A DNA stretch of 64,000 nt from Azorinus chamasolen (taxonomy: Eukaryota; Mollusca; Bivalvia; Cardiida; Solecurtidae): the NCBI GenBank assembly GCA_963576725.1, contig OY755243.1:76468106-76532105 (forward strand), written 5' to 3'. Position 1 is the stretch's first letter. Each line of letters opens with the position of its first letter. Positions 31,428-41,966 of this stretch are shown one piece after another. The notes under the pieces are model-generated. The model saw nothing but the letters and a program-made list of their open reading frames with translations, searched no databases and was not told where the DNA came from. Made by a program: the position numbers and the translations under genes.

Positions 31428-31641
31428 TTAACCCTTACTGTGCGGGACACGAGTCACTAATGTCCTTTGCAAACAGTGTATACCCAGATGAGAGGGCTCC
31501 TAGAGGAGCTCTCTCATCAGGGTCTGCACTGTTTGTCATGTTACATTTTCTTTAGAAAAATCCCCAAATATTCACTATATAAGCATGACCTGTTTGAAAT
31601 TTGGAATAGTCCATTTGAAAATTCATAGTTGTAAGGGTTAA
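31428..31641 (+). mobile_element. MITE F, full length
   Basis: TTAACCCTTACTGTGCGGGA to TAGTTGTAAGGGTTAA. The hairpin (31470-31540) has apex GGCTCCTAGAGGAGC and the return arm CTCTCATCAGGGTCTGCACT. Confidence 0.85.
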
Positions 31642-31878
31642 ACTTATTTGACTAAATTTAGCATAAAAAGTGGCAGTAGTTTGATATTCGTTTTGATATA
31701 AACATAACGAAAGTGATTTATTATATCAAAGCTTTTAAATGAATTGAGCTGTCAGAAGAAACAGCATAAAGTATCCCAAAGTCCAAAAATATAAATCATA
31801 TTAATAGCATTTGCTTAATTTACTCAATAGTTTTGTATGTTATCCTTGTTTTATTTCAGTTGTACTATTTGCGTGTGA
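31642..31878. other. No feature recognised
   Basis: AT-rich sequence between an F and a C element, downstream of the GPCR gene (which runs on the minus strand). No clear poly(A) signal could be tied to the gene. Confidence 0.4.
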
Positions 31879-32076
31879 TTAAATCTTTCGCTGCCAATAT
31901 CGCATCTGTGATTACCGATTCAAACAGTTTGGTTCCAGTAACTCAGCGTCTCATCAGGATTCAAACTGTTTGTTACTGTGACATTGGGTTTTGTTACAAA
32001 AATGAAAAATAAATGAATAAAGTTGTAGCAGACGACAAAGTTTGCAAATGACAAAAGTCGACAGCGAAATAGTTAA
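31879..32076 (+). mobile_element. MITE C
   Basis: TTAAATCTTTCGCTGCCAAT to GACAGCGAAATAGTTAA. The hairpin has lost part of its left arm (AACAGTTTGGTTCCAGTAAC to CATCAGGATTCAAACTGTTT). Confidence 0.75.
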
Positions 32077-32093
32077 ATTAGTGACATTGGCAT

Positions 32094-32270
32094 ACAGTAT
32101 AATCCGTCTTAAGCGGCCATCAAAAAAACCTTAAGGTCTAAATATGCGTCTGTAAGGCAGGTTATAGCTTAATGCAGGTGAAAAGTAATGCAGAAAGCTG
32201 TAGGGGCTTTCTGCATTACTTTTGCCCCATCATTAAGCAACCGTCAATGCGACCGGGTCTTTACTCGGTT
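32094..32270 (+). mobile_element. MITE D, right end worn
   Basis: TACAGTATAATCCGTCTTAA opens it. The hairpin has AATGCAGGTGAAAAGTAATG, a shortened apex GCTGTAGGGGC, and TGCATTACTTTTGCCCCATC. Confidence 0.65.
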
Positions 32271-32487
32271 TTAAAGTGGAATGGCCCATAAGTGCATAAC
32301 CTGAGAAGCCCATTTAGTATAATAATGTTACATTTGCTAGACGAGTTTGAATGACTGCATACAGTACACGCGTTTCTCTCATTCCAATGGATCATCTGTA
32401 AGGGACTGCTTCAAGCAGAACAACAATAATTCAGTGAATTATTGCTAACAAGACCATTCAAAAAGAAGTAATATTTTGGATTTTTAA

Positions 32488-32725
32488 AACAGGTGGTAGC
32501 TTAATGCAGGACACAAGTAATGCAGAAAGCTCCTATAGGAGCTTTCTGCATTACTTCTGCCCAGCATAGGCAATCATACTCCTATGTTAATCAATTATGT
32601 TGTCGCATTTAGGTAGCTCCCTATGAGCTTTCTGCATGACTTTCACCCTGCATTAAGCAGCCACCTGCATAAAAGTATCTAAAATTCTTCTCTACTAGAA
32701 TGCCGGTTTATAGGGGTTTACTGTA
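32488..32725 (+). mobile_element. Compound MITE D in the 3' flank of the GPCR gene
   Basis: A perfect D hairpin (32505-32575, AAAGCTCCTATAGGAGCTTT apex) is followed by a second D right half (CCTATGAGCTTTCTGCATGA, TGCATTAAGCAGCCACCTGC, end GGTTTATAGGGGTTTACTGT). It ends about 60 bp from the GPCR stop codon, so it probably contributes to the 3' UTR. Confidence 0.75.
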
Positions 32726-32786
32726 TTTTGCACGAGTTGAAATGCGTGGTAAAGACCAGTAAGTTGAGTTCTGTTCAGTGTCCGCT

Positions 32787-33517
32787 TTACCGTACTGTAC
32801 TTACTGTTCCGTACGCTGATGGCGTCCTTAGAAATCTTGAACTCCAACAAGGCAACAATCGCTTCACGCAATGGCGAAATGTCTTGTGCATGAAGCAGTA
32901 CAGGATGGGGTTGGTGATGCAGTGCAGATGTCCAATAAGCAAGCCCCAATACACAATATCTAAGGCACTGTGATCACGTTTGAAGTCAAGGTATATATTA
33001 ACAGTGTAGTAAGGAAGCCAACACACAACAAACACGATGGATACAACGACACACATCTTGGCTATACGTCGCCGGTTGGCCCGCACAGTATCTTGCCCTC
33101 TCTTCTCCGAGGCGCTTCCGGTATGGACGATCTTGGTCTCTTCGCTCCCCTTTAACTCAGCATCTGTGACCCATAAACGCTTTCCCATGAGAATATACGA
33201 AATAAATACAATTTGAGCAGGTATCAAACAAACAATAAATAGTAGGCTAAAATCGTAAGCACGTCTTTGAAACAGCGACAGCCAAGCTTCTGTACACGAT
33301 GTGATCTTAATACCATCGAATATCTTTTGTGTTTTTGTTTTGTTTACGAAAACGAGAGGGAGCATTAACATCATTGAAGTCACCCACACAACTATTAACA
33401 GAATTCGCACATTGGTTTTGGTCCTAAGATTTCTGAACTTCATTGGGTGGAGGATGGCCAAACATCTGTCTAGGCTCATGGCAGTGATGGTGAAAGTGCT
33501 CGACGTCACCGCGACTC
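32787..33517 (-). CDS. Class A neuropeptide-type GPCR, terminal exon (TM3 to C-tail)
   Basis: The reading frame runs from a 3' splice site (TTGTTTTTCATTTCCAG at 33518 and above) to TAA at 32787-32789, about 243 residues. In order: the end of TM3 with DRC in place of the usual DRY (SLDRCLAILHP), TM4 (about residues 35-58), ECL2 with the conserved Cys (SCTEAW), TM5 with a Pro (FIVCLIPAQIVFISY), a basic ICL3 (RANRRRIAKM), TM6 with CWLP (VVCWLPYYTVNIY), TM7 with NPILY (CITNPILYCFM), and a short tail with Cys residues suited to palmitoylation (HCVKRLLPCW). The family couples peptide binding to G proteins at the plasma membrane. The CTEAW...GKRLW layout recalls invertebrate orexin/allatotropin-, galanin- or QRFP-like receptors, but the ligand class is not determinable here. 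The exon begins with two bases of a split Gly codon, matching in phase the exon at 41967-42062. The start lies in an unseen upstream exon; a GTG at 33509 is not a start. Confidence 0.93.
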
Positions 33518-33546
33518 CTGGAAATGAAAAACAAGATTAACATCTT

Positions 33547-33766
33547 TACAGTAGAAACTGTCTTAAGCGGCCATCAAAAAGCCGTCTAATTATGGATCTT
33601 TTAGGCAGATGGTCTCTTAATGCAGGTCAAAAGTAATGTAGTAATGCATTATGTTTGCCCTGCATTAAACAACAATCTACTGTTTAAGACTCCCATTAAC
33701 CATCTGCTGTTACAGACTCCCATTGTCAATAGATGTATGGACGCTTAGAACAGGCTCTACTTTCTA
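33547..33766 (+). mobile_element. MITE D next to the GPCR splice acceptor
   Basis: TACAGTAGAAACTGTCTTAA at left and GCTTAGAACAGGCTCTACTT at right are the inverted ends. The hairpin middle is decayed (AATGCAGGTCAAAAGTAATG, TTTGCCCTGCATTAAACAAC). Its left end is 30 bp from the exon edge, so only about 29 nt of non-MITE intron holds the branch site and pyrimidine tract. Confidence 0.7.
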
Positions 33767-34426
33767 GCCATTTTCTATGGCTTAGTACAAAACTGTCGTA
33801 ACTATATCATTTAATATTTTTAAGCATCTTACAATAACAGTCTTCCTGAAAATGTCAGTTGAATTTCCAATATTTCTGTTGAAAAACGCAATCAGGATAT
33901 CAACAAGTCTGCATCTCGGCGTCTGCATTAGTGTTTTTGCGCTGCATTAGGCAATCACTTTCTTTTTACAAGCTCATTTTTGATACAATTATGTGGTCCG
34001 TTGGCAAGACCTTTTTGTATATTAATATTAATATTTTGCACATTAAGACATAATCAGTTTTCTCGAACTCATTAAATTACTTTCCAAACTGGTCTCACTG
34101 ACAAATGAGTTAGTTTAAATGTGGTTTTTAACATACCACACATTATATACTTATATTTATGACCCATAGCAATGCATATAAAATGGCCTAAAATAAAATC
34201 TATTATAAAGTACCTTAAATACTTTTCTAGTTTTTATATTTTCTAAATAATTTAGCGATGCAAAAAGGTTGAACAATTGGCAAAACCGGTAAAATGTTTT
34301 TATTTAAGAAGTTTGAATAGTGCCAACATTTGTAAAACCGATTTTATGTACCGTGCCACAAACAGTATTTGTTTATTTTTAGATGTCTTCATTAATTCCT
34401 TTATGCTATGCAGATGGTCCTTTGAT
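33767..34426. other. Intronic AT-rich sequence, nothing recognised
   Basis: A weak D-like word (TTTTTGCGCTGCATTAGGCA near 33935) is the only repeat trace. Confidence 0.45.
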
Positions 34427-34613
34427 ATCATATACACACAGTTTGGATCCAGATGATATGCTCAGTAACTCGGTGTCGCATCAGGATCCAAACTGTTTGA
34501 CACTCTTTTTATCTTTTATAACGAAAGTGAAGAAACGCATACTCTACACAAACTTGTGGCAAACGAAAATGCGTTTAGCACACAGCAATGCCCTGGTACT
34601 GAAAGGGTTAATG
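34427..34613 (+). mobile_element. MITE C2/C, partial
   Basis: The hairpin (34433-34500) is CAGTTTGGATCCAGATGATA with return GTCGCATCAGGATCCAAACT, then GACACTCTTTTTATC. It ends in CTGAAAGGGTTAA. Confidence 0.65.
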
Positions 34614-34726
34614 TAGCATGGTAATTGCCTAAAGCAACATCAGTCCTTACAAAACACAAACTAATTACAAATTAGCCCACTCAGACAAATATGGGCCGCA
34701 ATAGAGCTCCGTGTAGAACTCCCTAC

Positions 34727-34802
34727 TCTATTTATCAGAATGGTTTCAAAAGGTGATTTTTACTGTGGCATCAAAAGGTGTCAATATGAGGGAATGGGTT
34801 AA
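34727..34802 (-). mobile_element. MITE B, one end
   Basis: TTTATCAGAATGGTTTCAAA to AATATGAGGGAATGGGTTAA. The rest is missing. Confidence 0.7.
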
Positions 34803-34979
34803 AACCTACATGACCAAACGGAACGTTTATCAAAGTCTACCTCCTTAGCTTTAGATTTTTGTTCCGTTTGGCATAGCAATGTTTTCAACTTTCATATTGA
34901 TCCTCCATTTTACAAAAAATGTTTAAACGAAATTGGGTTGCAGACAACTAGTAAATACTTGGCACCGAAATGGTTAATA
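34799..34979 (+). mobile_element. MITE E-like fragment
   Basis: Starts at the TTAA of the preceding B fragment. A small palindrome, ACCAAACGGAACGTTTATCA to TTTTTGTTCCGTTTGGCATA, replaces the usual E hairpin. The right end GGGTTGCAGACAACTAGTAA and GGCACCGAAATGGTTAA are E-like. Confidence 0.5.
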
Positions 34980-35078
34980 GCGCCATTGTATTATTTCTTC
35001 AGTCTTTAGTAGTTTGATATGGGAACATGTTACTGGTCTGTGGCTCTGCTTTTAGAAAGAAATCCAAAAGTAGTTCAA

Positions 35079-35312
35079 TTAAGAAATGAATGACGTGCTT
35101 CCGGTGTTCATGAGGTTATGCAACGCATAGCTTTACGAGCAAAGTTAGTGAAGCCCGAAGGGCTTCACGTGAATCTTTGCTCGTAAAGCTATGCGTTGCA
35201 TAACCCATGAACACCGGGAGCACGTCATTCATTTCTTATATTTATATTCCATAATATTTCTTATATTTAAGAAATGAATGACGTGCTTCCGGTGTTCATG
35301 AGGTTATGCAAC
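35079..35312 (+). mobile_element. Long palindrome (~75-bp arms) with an extra half copy
   Basis: AAGAAATGAATGACGTGCTT, CCGGTGTTCATGAGGTTATG, CAACGCATAGCTTTACGAGC, then the centre GAAGCCCGAAGGGCTTC and an almost exact return to TCATTCATTTCTTA (35079-35239). A third partial arm, again TAAGAAATGAATGACGTGCT, occurs at 35268-35312. No ORF. It lies in the GPCR intron. Confidence 0.85.
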
Positions 35313-35740
35313 TTTCTTTTTAGAATAAGGTTATATAAGGACGCTGCAGGGCGAATGTAAATATTTGATAATGAATGCCACGTGCAATATCGTGCGAGTG
35401 TCCATTGCTAAACCTAAGTATTACTTTTCTTGCTAATGAATTAAATGAAAAATAAAGACATGTACAAACAAACCCCTCTTTGGTAGCAAACTGTAGCAGA
35501 ATTAAGATCATCTTGGTAATCGATCAGGCAATAGTATTAATTATTTGGAATGTATTTCACATGAGATGTCAAGCCTACGACTTGAATGCGACGATTGTAA
35601 AACATGGATTGAGTGGTTGCTTAACAATCTCAAATCCATGCATGACACCAGTACATATTGCATGTCCCATGAGAATGCACCTCTATCATTTCGAGCGACC
35701 ACAGATTACCACAACTTTTGAGATATAAAAGAAACAGTCT
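35313..35740. other. Intronic sequence, nothing recognised
   Basis: Open frames of 63 and 82 codons overlap on opposite strands without domain evidence. Confidence 0.4.
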
Positions 35741-35937
35741 TTCCATTCCCTCGCATGACGCATTTTAACACCTCTTTAAAAGTCAGTTTTTGAAACCATT
35801 GTGATACATAGAGCACTTGCTTCTATGTATTTCAAAACTACACAATTCTATGATTTTCATTTTGGCTAGTAAATGCTCCTTTTCGGCAGATTTATTTAAA
35901 GAGGTTGGGTCTAAAAATAGCCTATAAGGGAATGGAC
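35741..35937 (+). mobile_element. MITE B, hairpin partly lost
   Basis: CCATTCCCTCGCATGACGCA to CTATAAGGGAATGGAC. Of the hairpin only AAACCATTGTGATACATAGA and GCACTTGCTTCTATGTATTT remain. Confidence 0.75.
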
Positions 35938-36279
35938 AAGACGTGCCATAATGTACTTGCTGCTCTCTGTGAATCTCATGTACCAAAATATAATAGTACA
36001 AAACACATAATTTGCTAATAGGTAATAACTCGCACAACATTCTTTTCAAAGTGTTTTATGGTGACAATTTTACTCTACTTTTAGGTGGAATGTATATACC
36101 ATTAATTACAAAGAAACCTGTACTGAGCTAAAATGAAACGCAGTATATGTACCTTGTTCTACTTAAGTTCCTTTAGTGGTGGTAATCACAAAAACCACAC
36201 TTGAGAAACTGTACAAGCTAAGCTTGATTACATGAATGTAAATTATCCTTGACAGAGTGCTGAACCCTTATTCGCATCC

Positions 36280-36372
36280 CACAGTTGCAAATAACTTAAG
36301 ACGCCAAGTTCCTCGTTTGACCCTCATCAAAAGCTTGATCGATTCGGAAGTCAATTGCAGCAGACATTGTTT
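36280..36372 (+). mobile_element. MITE C2 remnant
   Basis: TTGCAAATAACTTAAGACGC and TCATCAAAAGCTTGATCGAT with CGGAAGTCAATTGCAGCAGA. The hairpin is lost. Confidence 0.4.
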
Positions 36373-36423
36373 GACAGTAGTATAAGGGTGAAGGTTGCTC
36401 TTTGGTAACATGACGTTCTCAGC

Positions 36424-36641
36424 TTAACAGCTTTCTTCATGTACTCGCATTTCCACGCCTTTGCAGACAGAGTAGACCCAGAACAGACGGTTACCGTAGG
36501 AGCATTCTGATCATGGTCTGCTCTGTTTGCTTCTGACATTATAACAAATGCCAAACATACTGTGTGCATAAACAAATATAACATTAAAGGTAATAAATAT
36601 TCATGATGACTTTATTTCTTACATGAGTGGAAAGGATTATA
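36424..36641 (+). mobile_element. MITE A
   Basis: TTAACAGCTTTCTTCATGTA to CATGAGTGGAAAGGATTA. The hairpin (36462-36530) is moderately eroded (GGTTACCGTAGGAGCATTC). Confidence 0.7.
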
Positions 36642-37436
36642 TGCTCCACATTGAATTATGTTTCCACAATGGTGAATCTCAAAACGACAGATTGTTTTGG
36701 GAACTCGTGCGGTAGTAGAAAGCTTTAATCGTACAATAGTTGACTGAACATGCTAGAAGACTAGATCACTTCATACTATTGCAAACAGTAATTGCTGCAA
36801 GCTGTCACTGCTACTATAAACGGCACGCAGGTGTGACTTACAACCAAATACAATAGCCAAAAGCTGACTGAAAGTGAGCATACACGATTTCCTTTTAGAA
36901 AAGGTGAACTATGAGCCTAGTCTAACTGGAAAACTGGAAGAAACTTGAAGTTTACCGGAGTAAAATCAGGATTTTTTTTCAAACTTTATACTTTTTTTCC
37001 AGAATAGGGGTTCTTTCAAGAAATCCACTGAAAACACCTTGTTAACATATTAAGTTGGTCTTTATAATTCATTTGCTTGAAGTTTTAAACCTGCATATCA
37101 CCAGAGACACGGTTTAACTAGTTTGGAAACCTCGCCTTTTGGCTATCATCAATAGCTTTTCTAAATGGTAATGATGCTTTTTTACTAAGTGGCAGTCTTG
37201 GAAATGTTAATTACATTTGTATGTATTAGGTGCATTTAAAACCTATTATACATTAATTTCCAAGTCTAAAGTAGTTTTATTTCTGTTTGCATATAACAAG
37301 CAAAAACATGAGAACTATCCTAAAACACATCTAGATTATAAACAAATACAGTCACGTGGTATCAATATGAGAAAGAAAGAACAATTCATAAGTTGTTTTA
37401 CATTGAGAACAACACGCTCACACACATGCATATATT
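36642..37436. other. Intronic low-repeat sequence
   Basis: No MITE hairpin. The 119-codon plus-strand frame beginning at 37217 runs into the H repeat (its SVRPSVTLRVR segment is the CCGTCCGTC tract) and is not a gene. Confidence 0.5.
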
Positions 37437-38165
37437 TATTAGTCCCCCACCGGTTACCGGTTGGGGACTATAGGTTTGATCGATTCCGTCCGTCCGTCCG
37501 TCCGTCTGTCACGCTTCGTGTCCGGGCCATATCTCATACAAAGTTATGCCAAATTCATTGCAACTTCGCACATTGAAGAAGCATGATGAGGGGTAGTGTC
37601 ATGCACAAGGGCCATAACTCTAGCATCAATAGTTTTGGAGTTATTCCCCTTTTACATATTTTTGTCAGGACAATAACTTTTTATCTACTGGTTCAATTGA
37701 TTTGAAACTTCAAATATGGAACAATCATGATGAGGGGTAGTGTCATGCACAAGGGCCATAACTCTAGCATCAATATTTTTGGAGTTCTTTCCCTTTTTCA
37801 TATTTTCTTGTCAGTCCGTCTGTCACGCTTCGTGTCCGGGCCATATCTCCTACAAAGATAGGCCAAATTCATTATAACTTCACACATTGAAGAAGCATGA
37901 TGAGGAGTAGTGTCATGCACACGGGTCATAACTCTAGCATCAATATTTTTGGAGTTATTTCCCTTTTTCATATTTTTTTGTCCGGACAATAACTCTTTAT
38001 CTACTGGTTCAATTGATTTGAAACTTCACATATGGAACAAGCATGATGAGGGGTAGTGTCATGCACAAGGGCCATATATACCATGGTCAACCACACCATG
38101 GGTGGGTGGGGTGGGGAGAGTGGAGGTTTTTTTTCAGTCCGGCGGGGGACTCATGTCTTGCATAG
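37437..38165 (+). repeat. H-type repeat, near full length
   Basis: Left end TTAGTCCCCCACCGGTTACC then GGTTGGGGACTATAGG. Head CCGTCCGTCCGTCCGTCTGT. Two to three internal units of about 190-360 bp follow (CTTCGTGTCCGGGCCATATC near 37513 and 37829; GGGGTAGTGTCATGCACAAG near 37590, 37734, 37905 and 38049). Right end TCCGGCGGGGGACTCATGTC. The GGGGACT/AGTCCCC inverted ends resemble those of 22726. No ORF. Confidence 0.8.
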
Positions 38166-39235
38166 CAATACAACATGCCCTTGTTACCAGGGTGTCGGTT
38201 TTGGTTGACGGAAAGTCCCGGAGCTGAAAAGCACCGTAATGCATGAGTTGCACGCTTTTCTAACCATGGGCTTATAGTGACGGAATATTACGGTGATTCT
38301 GTATTCAAAATGGAATTTTGTGATTTGTGAAACTGGATTTAACCGTTATGATCTGTAAGTATCCATAAAGCGTGTAATTGTTTCTGTTTTTTCGGATGTT
38401 TTGTTTCAAGTTTGAGAGCACTCTCTTGCACTTGGTTACATTACATATATATGAGCGAACAACTCTGCACGGAGATTGGTTTGAGCGGTGGGATTCAGGT
38501 TCCGTCCCAAGCTGTATTTGTTCCTATTTCGTATCCTGGTTGTGTCTTGGTTGTATGTGTCTCTTCATTATTTCTTTATTTTCCTATTTATTTTATGTTT
38601 TTGAACGGAGGGATTAGCAAAAGGAAATTATATAATCATCTACATTGTATACAGTACGTGTATGTTATATTTGACCCATCTCTTTCTCTCTCTCTCTCTA
38701 TCTCCCATCTCTTAGTCATCTTTGAGTCCTTCTGTTTACAATACAAAGCTGAGTATTTAGGTGAATATCAGCCTTGTTACTTTTAAAACGTCATAAATTG
38801 TACATATATAAACCAGAGAGTATACAAAACTATGAGTGTAGTACAAATACCTGTCAATCAATTGTGTAAGTAACTTAAGTATTTATATTAACTTAAAACC
38901 CCTTTACGTGTGAAATCTTAATCGGTACACACATATATAAGCCCATAAGCATTTGTATTTCAAGATTTGCATATATACATGTAAACATTGTTTTAAATTC
39001 TATACAGGTGATACTGTTGAAATTTTCTAATCGCATAAAATGCACCCACCTAACTCTCTAATGAAACGAAACATAGAAGAGTTATTAAGAAACGTGTATT
39101 GTACCTTTGTGTCAAGACATATATAATGTACACCTTTGTATCTATGGACACAGTATTCACATGCTTACATACACATTTCTTTTATATATAACAAATCACA
39201 AGATATAGCATTTTACTACACCACTTGGTAATGTA
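38166..39235. other. Intronic sequence, CT microsatellite, no gene
   Basis: A CTCTCTCTCT tract lies at 38680-38702. The two overlapping plus-strand frames (79 and 124 codons) at 38378-38786 read through it and show no domain. Confidence 0.45.
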
Positions 39236-39345
39236 AAACTAGCATAATAATTATAACAATAATGACAATAATGTTTTGATAATAAATAATGATAACAATA
39301 ATAATGATAATAATAATAAAATAATAAGAATACTAATGTGATTAT
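39236..39345 (+). repeat. ATA/ATG-rich simple repeat
   Basis: AATAATTATAACAATAATGA followed by irregular AATAATGATAAT units. Confidence 0.8.
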
Positions 39346-39439
39346 GATGCATTTCTTTTCCATATTTTATTATATATGCATTATCTGGGTTTACAGCTGT
39401 TATGATTACATTTAGAAATTTACTTATGTTGGTCAATTC

Positions 39440-40217
39440 TTTAATACATTTACTGTTGAAAAAGTTTCCAAATTGTATTGTATTGGGGTCTGTACAGTAG
39501 TATTTTTAATGAATTTCTTTCAGTCATCTTTAAAAAGTCACTTTAGGACATAATGATATTCATCTCCAAGGTCATCCTTGTCACATATTTGGCACTTTCT
39601 CTCATGTTTTGGTATACCTCTCGACCTGCCAATTTCTATTGACATTTTATGATTTCTTGTTTTAAAAGCTGTGATCATTCTGCAATGGTGGTTTGATAAA
39701 AGATGAAAATAGTTATTCATGCGGTTCAATATCATTTTTAAACAGTTTATAGTTTAGACTATCAGATGATTTCTCTATTGCACTGTTCCAAGATTGTAAA
39801 TATTGGTCTTTAAGTTTTTGTTTAAAGGTCCGTGGGAACCATTCCCTATCTAAGTATTGTTGATTTTCCCATATATTTCCAAATCCGTTTTGTGATATTA
39901 TGGTTTTTGTAAGTCATTTTCCCATTTTCTTGCTAAGAATATATGATTGAATATATGTTATTTGATAATTTTCTACTTTCTGATTCTTGGACCAATATAT
40001 ATTATTCTTGTCTGAATTTCAATTTCTAGAGTCATTATTCCGACTTCTCCATAAATCATATGTGACGAGGTTGAAATTTTAAAGTTTAACATTAATTTTA
40101 TGAATTTTAATTGCACTTTCTCAAGCATATCAAGTTTTCCCACTCCCCATAATTCACTTCCATAGAGTAGTTTTGGTTTTATTGTTTTATGAAAGCGATA
40201 TAATTGAAGTTCAATTG
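39440..40217 (-). pseudogene. Non-LTR retrotransposon relic, 3' end of reverse transcriptase ORF
   Basis: On the minus strand, from 40217 downwards, the translation reads FHKTIKPKLLYGSELWG, then LEKVQLKFIKLMLNFK and GEVGIMTLEIEIQTRII. This is the thumb/post-RT region common to mollusc LINEs (compare the usual YGCEVWG and RVQLKFLK motifs, from memory). After frame breaks at 39740-39970, a second block has ITAFKTRNHKMSIEIGR and a CxxC zinc-knuckle (CQICDKDDLGDEYHYVL, 39540-39620), the usual C-terminus. Only about 260 codons of the 3' end remain. It is 5' truncated, and the upstream flank is an A MITE. It lies in the GPCR intron in the same orientation. The clade (RTE, CR1 or similar) is not decided. 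Confidence 0.8.
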
Positions 40218-40413
40218 GTTCAAATGACACCATCAATATTCATTAGAATTTTTACAATGGCACATGGCAAATGTTCAGCATGGTGTACAATCAGGTATAT
40301 TATATATGCATACAGAGCAGACCCTGATCAGACGGCTCCTATAGAAGCCGTCTGATCTTGGTCCGCTCTGCTTGCAAAAAAGTACCAGGGCGTATATATG
40401 GATTGCAGGGTTT
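40218..40413 (-). mobile_element. MITE A
   Basis: GACACCATCAATATTCATTA, TTTACAATGGCACATGGCAA, the hairpin 40312-40375 (GACCCTGATCAGACGGCTCC, apex TATAGA) and a worn end GGATTGCAGGGTTTA. It joins the LINE relic directly. Confidence 0.7.
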
Positions 40414-40671
40414 ATCTTCAAAGTATGACAATCAGAACTCTATTCTTGTCTTTCAATTACCTCATGTGTAGAGTAGCGGGTCATGTTGCCTTGTATTTAC
40501 TAATTACGTATAAGAGGGGTGTTAAATTTCTGTAGCGGCGTTTGATTGATGGTTTTCTGAGAATGGCCTTTTCTAAGTGTGGATTTGTTGTGCATAAAAA
40601 CACGTAATCTGGTAGAAGATAATTATATTTGCTCTTTGCACGTTTGCGGCAAATTCTCGACAACCAAGGCA

Positions 40672-41036
40672 AATAATTTGGACCCAGATGAGAAGTCGGA
40701 TAACTCAGCCTCTAATCACTATCCAGTCTGTTCTAGTCTTGCTGTACAGTAGAACCCCTCAAATACGACCACTTAAAATGAACAAACATGGCTGTCTTTA
40801 TAAGCAGGTGGTTGCTTAATGCAGGACGAAAGTTATGCAGAAAGTTCCTATAGGAGTTTTCTGCATAACTTTCGTCATGCATTAAGGTACCACATGCTTT
40901 TGCAACTGTGAATTATGCCCCCTTTTAGTGGTCGCATTAGAGGGGTTTTACTGTAGTTTTGAAAGAAAATGGGAGAAAAACATCTTTGAGAATGGCAGCA
41001 GACGGCAAATTTTGCAGACGGCATCTACTAAACGTT
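40672..41036 (+). mobile_element. MITE C interrupted by MITE D (D = 40745-40955)
   Basis: The C hairpin remnant (AATTTGGACCCAGATGAGAA to ATCACTATCCAGTCTGTTC) is followed by a complete D, then by the C right arm (AGCAGACGGCAAATTTTGCA and CATCTACTAAACGTTAAA). D inserted at a TA inside C. D has TACAGTAGAACCCCTCAAAT and GCATTAGAGGGGTTTTACTG ends and a near-perfect hairpin with apex AAGTTCCTATAGGAGTTTT. Confidence 0.8.
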
Positions 41037-41040
41037 AAAT

Positions 41041-41599
41041 CTTTAAAGGACCGGCGACAGGTTATTATCTCTAACGTTATCGCATTGTCTTGTGAGAGCC
41101 GCTAGAATAGAAATTATAAAATAATAGTCCGTATATGCAATGCGTTTTAAAAATGTCTAAAAAAGACGCAGCGCCTGATCAGGATCGACACTGGTGTTTC
41201 AGATATGTCAACACTATGGTCATAGACAAGAACACACTCCAACACACACAGATGCGCACTCTGCGTTTCATTTAGATCCATACTGCAAAAGTAATCACGT
41301 TTTGGCCAAAAGTAGTGCACGGGTGACTTTTGCTTTAATTCTCTGAAAATCTCGTAGACACCTTCCGCATGACTAGGCTTACTTGTTCGGCATTGGGGCC
41401 CATTATTCGTATACATGTACATTAATTATTTGGCGACGCATAGAGGAGCAATATATAAATGTAGATATGTATTGAAATGACAGGTGCGAAAGTTGCATTT
41501 TAACACATCTCGTTTATTTACTGTTGACGTTGTCGGTTTTTTAAATGATAGTTGGTATCTGGAATATTATAATGTTTCAGTTATATGTTCCTTATAGTT
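41041..41599. other. Intronic sequence, nothing recognised
   Basis: A 91-codon minus-strand frame (41147-41422) shows no known motif and no splice sites I trust. Confidence 0.4.
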
Positions 41600-41699
41600 G
41601 TTACTAACCGTTACAGCCCGGGAAACGAGTCGCTAATGTTCTATGCAAACAGTTTATACCAGATGAGAGAAGGTCAGTTTGGGGTGTCATATTACACTT
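41600..41699 (+). mobile_element. MITE F, left fragment
   Basis: TTACTAACCGTTACAGCCCG and GAGTCGCTAATGTTCTATGC, then a collapsed hairpin (AACAGTTTATACCAGATGAG). Confidence 0.55.
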
Positions 41700-41895
41700 T
41701 TAACTCATTTGCGCCCACGATCCATATATGGGACTTGGGCGAACAGTGTAGACTGATCAGACGCCGCATTATGCTGATAGGAATTTCAATATAAAACAAA
41801 ATGAAATTGAAATTTTAGGCCAGACACCCCTTAGATAAAAATGGACTAATCCAATATATAAGCATGGGTGAATCCACTGGGAGCAAATGGGTTAA
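41700..41895 (+). mobile_element. MITE K, one hairpin arm shortened
   Basis: TTAACTCATTTGCGCCCACG to CACTGGGAGCAAATGGGTTAA (ends inverted over about 12 bp). The left hairpin arm AACAGTGTAGACTGATCAGA is present but the return arm is missing. Full copy at 60091. It lies 71 bp inside the GPCR intron from the donor. Confidence 0.8.
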
Positions 41896-41966
41896 AATAA
41901 ATTCACCAAGCAGACACGCCAAGTCTTTTACAGACACCATATCTGTATATACAGGCCAAAGGTTAC

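Larger units (their letters stand above)
33518..41966 (-). other. GPCR intron, phase 1, about 8.4 kb
   Basis: Donor CAAG|GTAACC at 41966 and acceptor TTTCCAG at 33518. A TGTTAAT sequence about 20 nt from the acceptor is a plausible branch site. The intron holds D, C2, B, E, A, H, K and retrotransposon remnants, described separately. Confidence 0.85.

Noticed and set aside
37217..37576. 119-codon plus-strand frame
   Set aside because: Ends in the CCGTCCGTC head of an H repeat (SVRPSVTLRVR); no domain or splice support.
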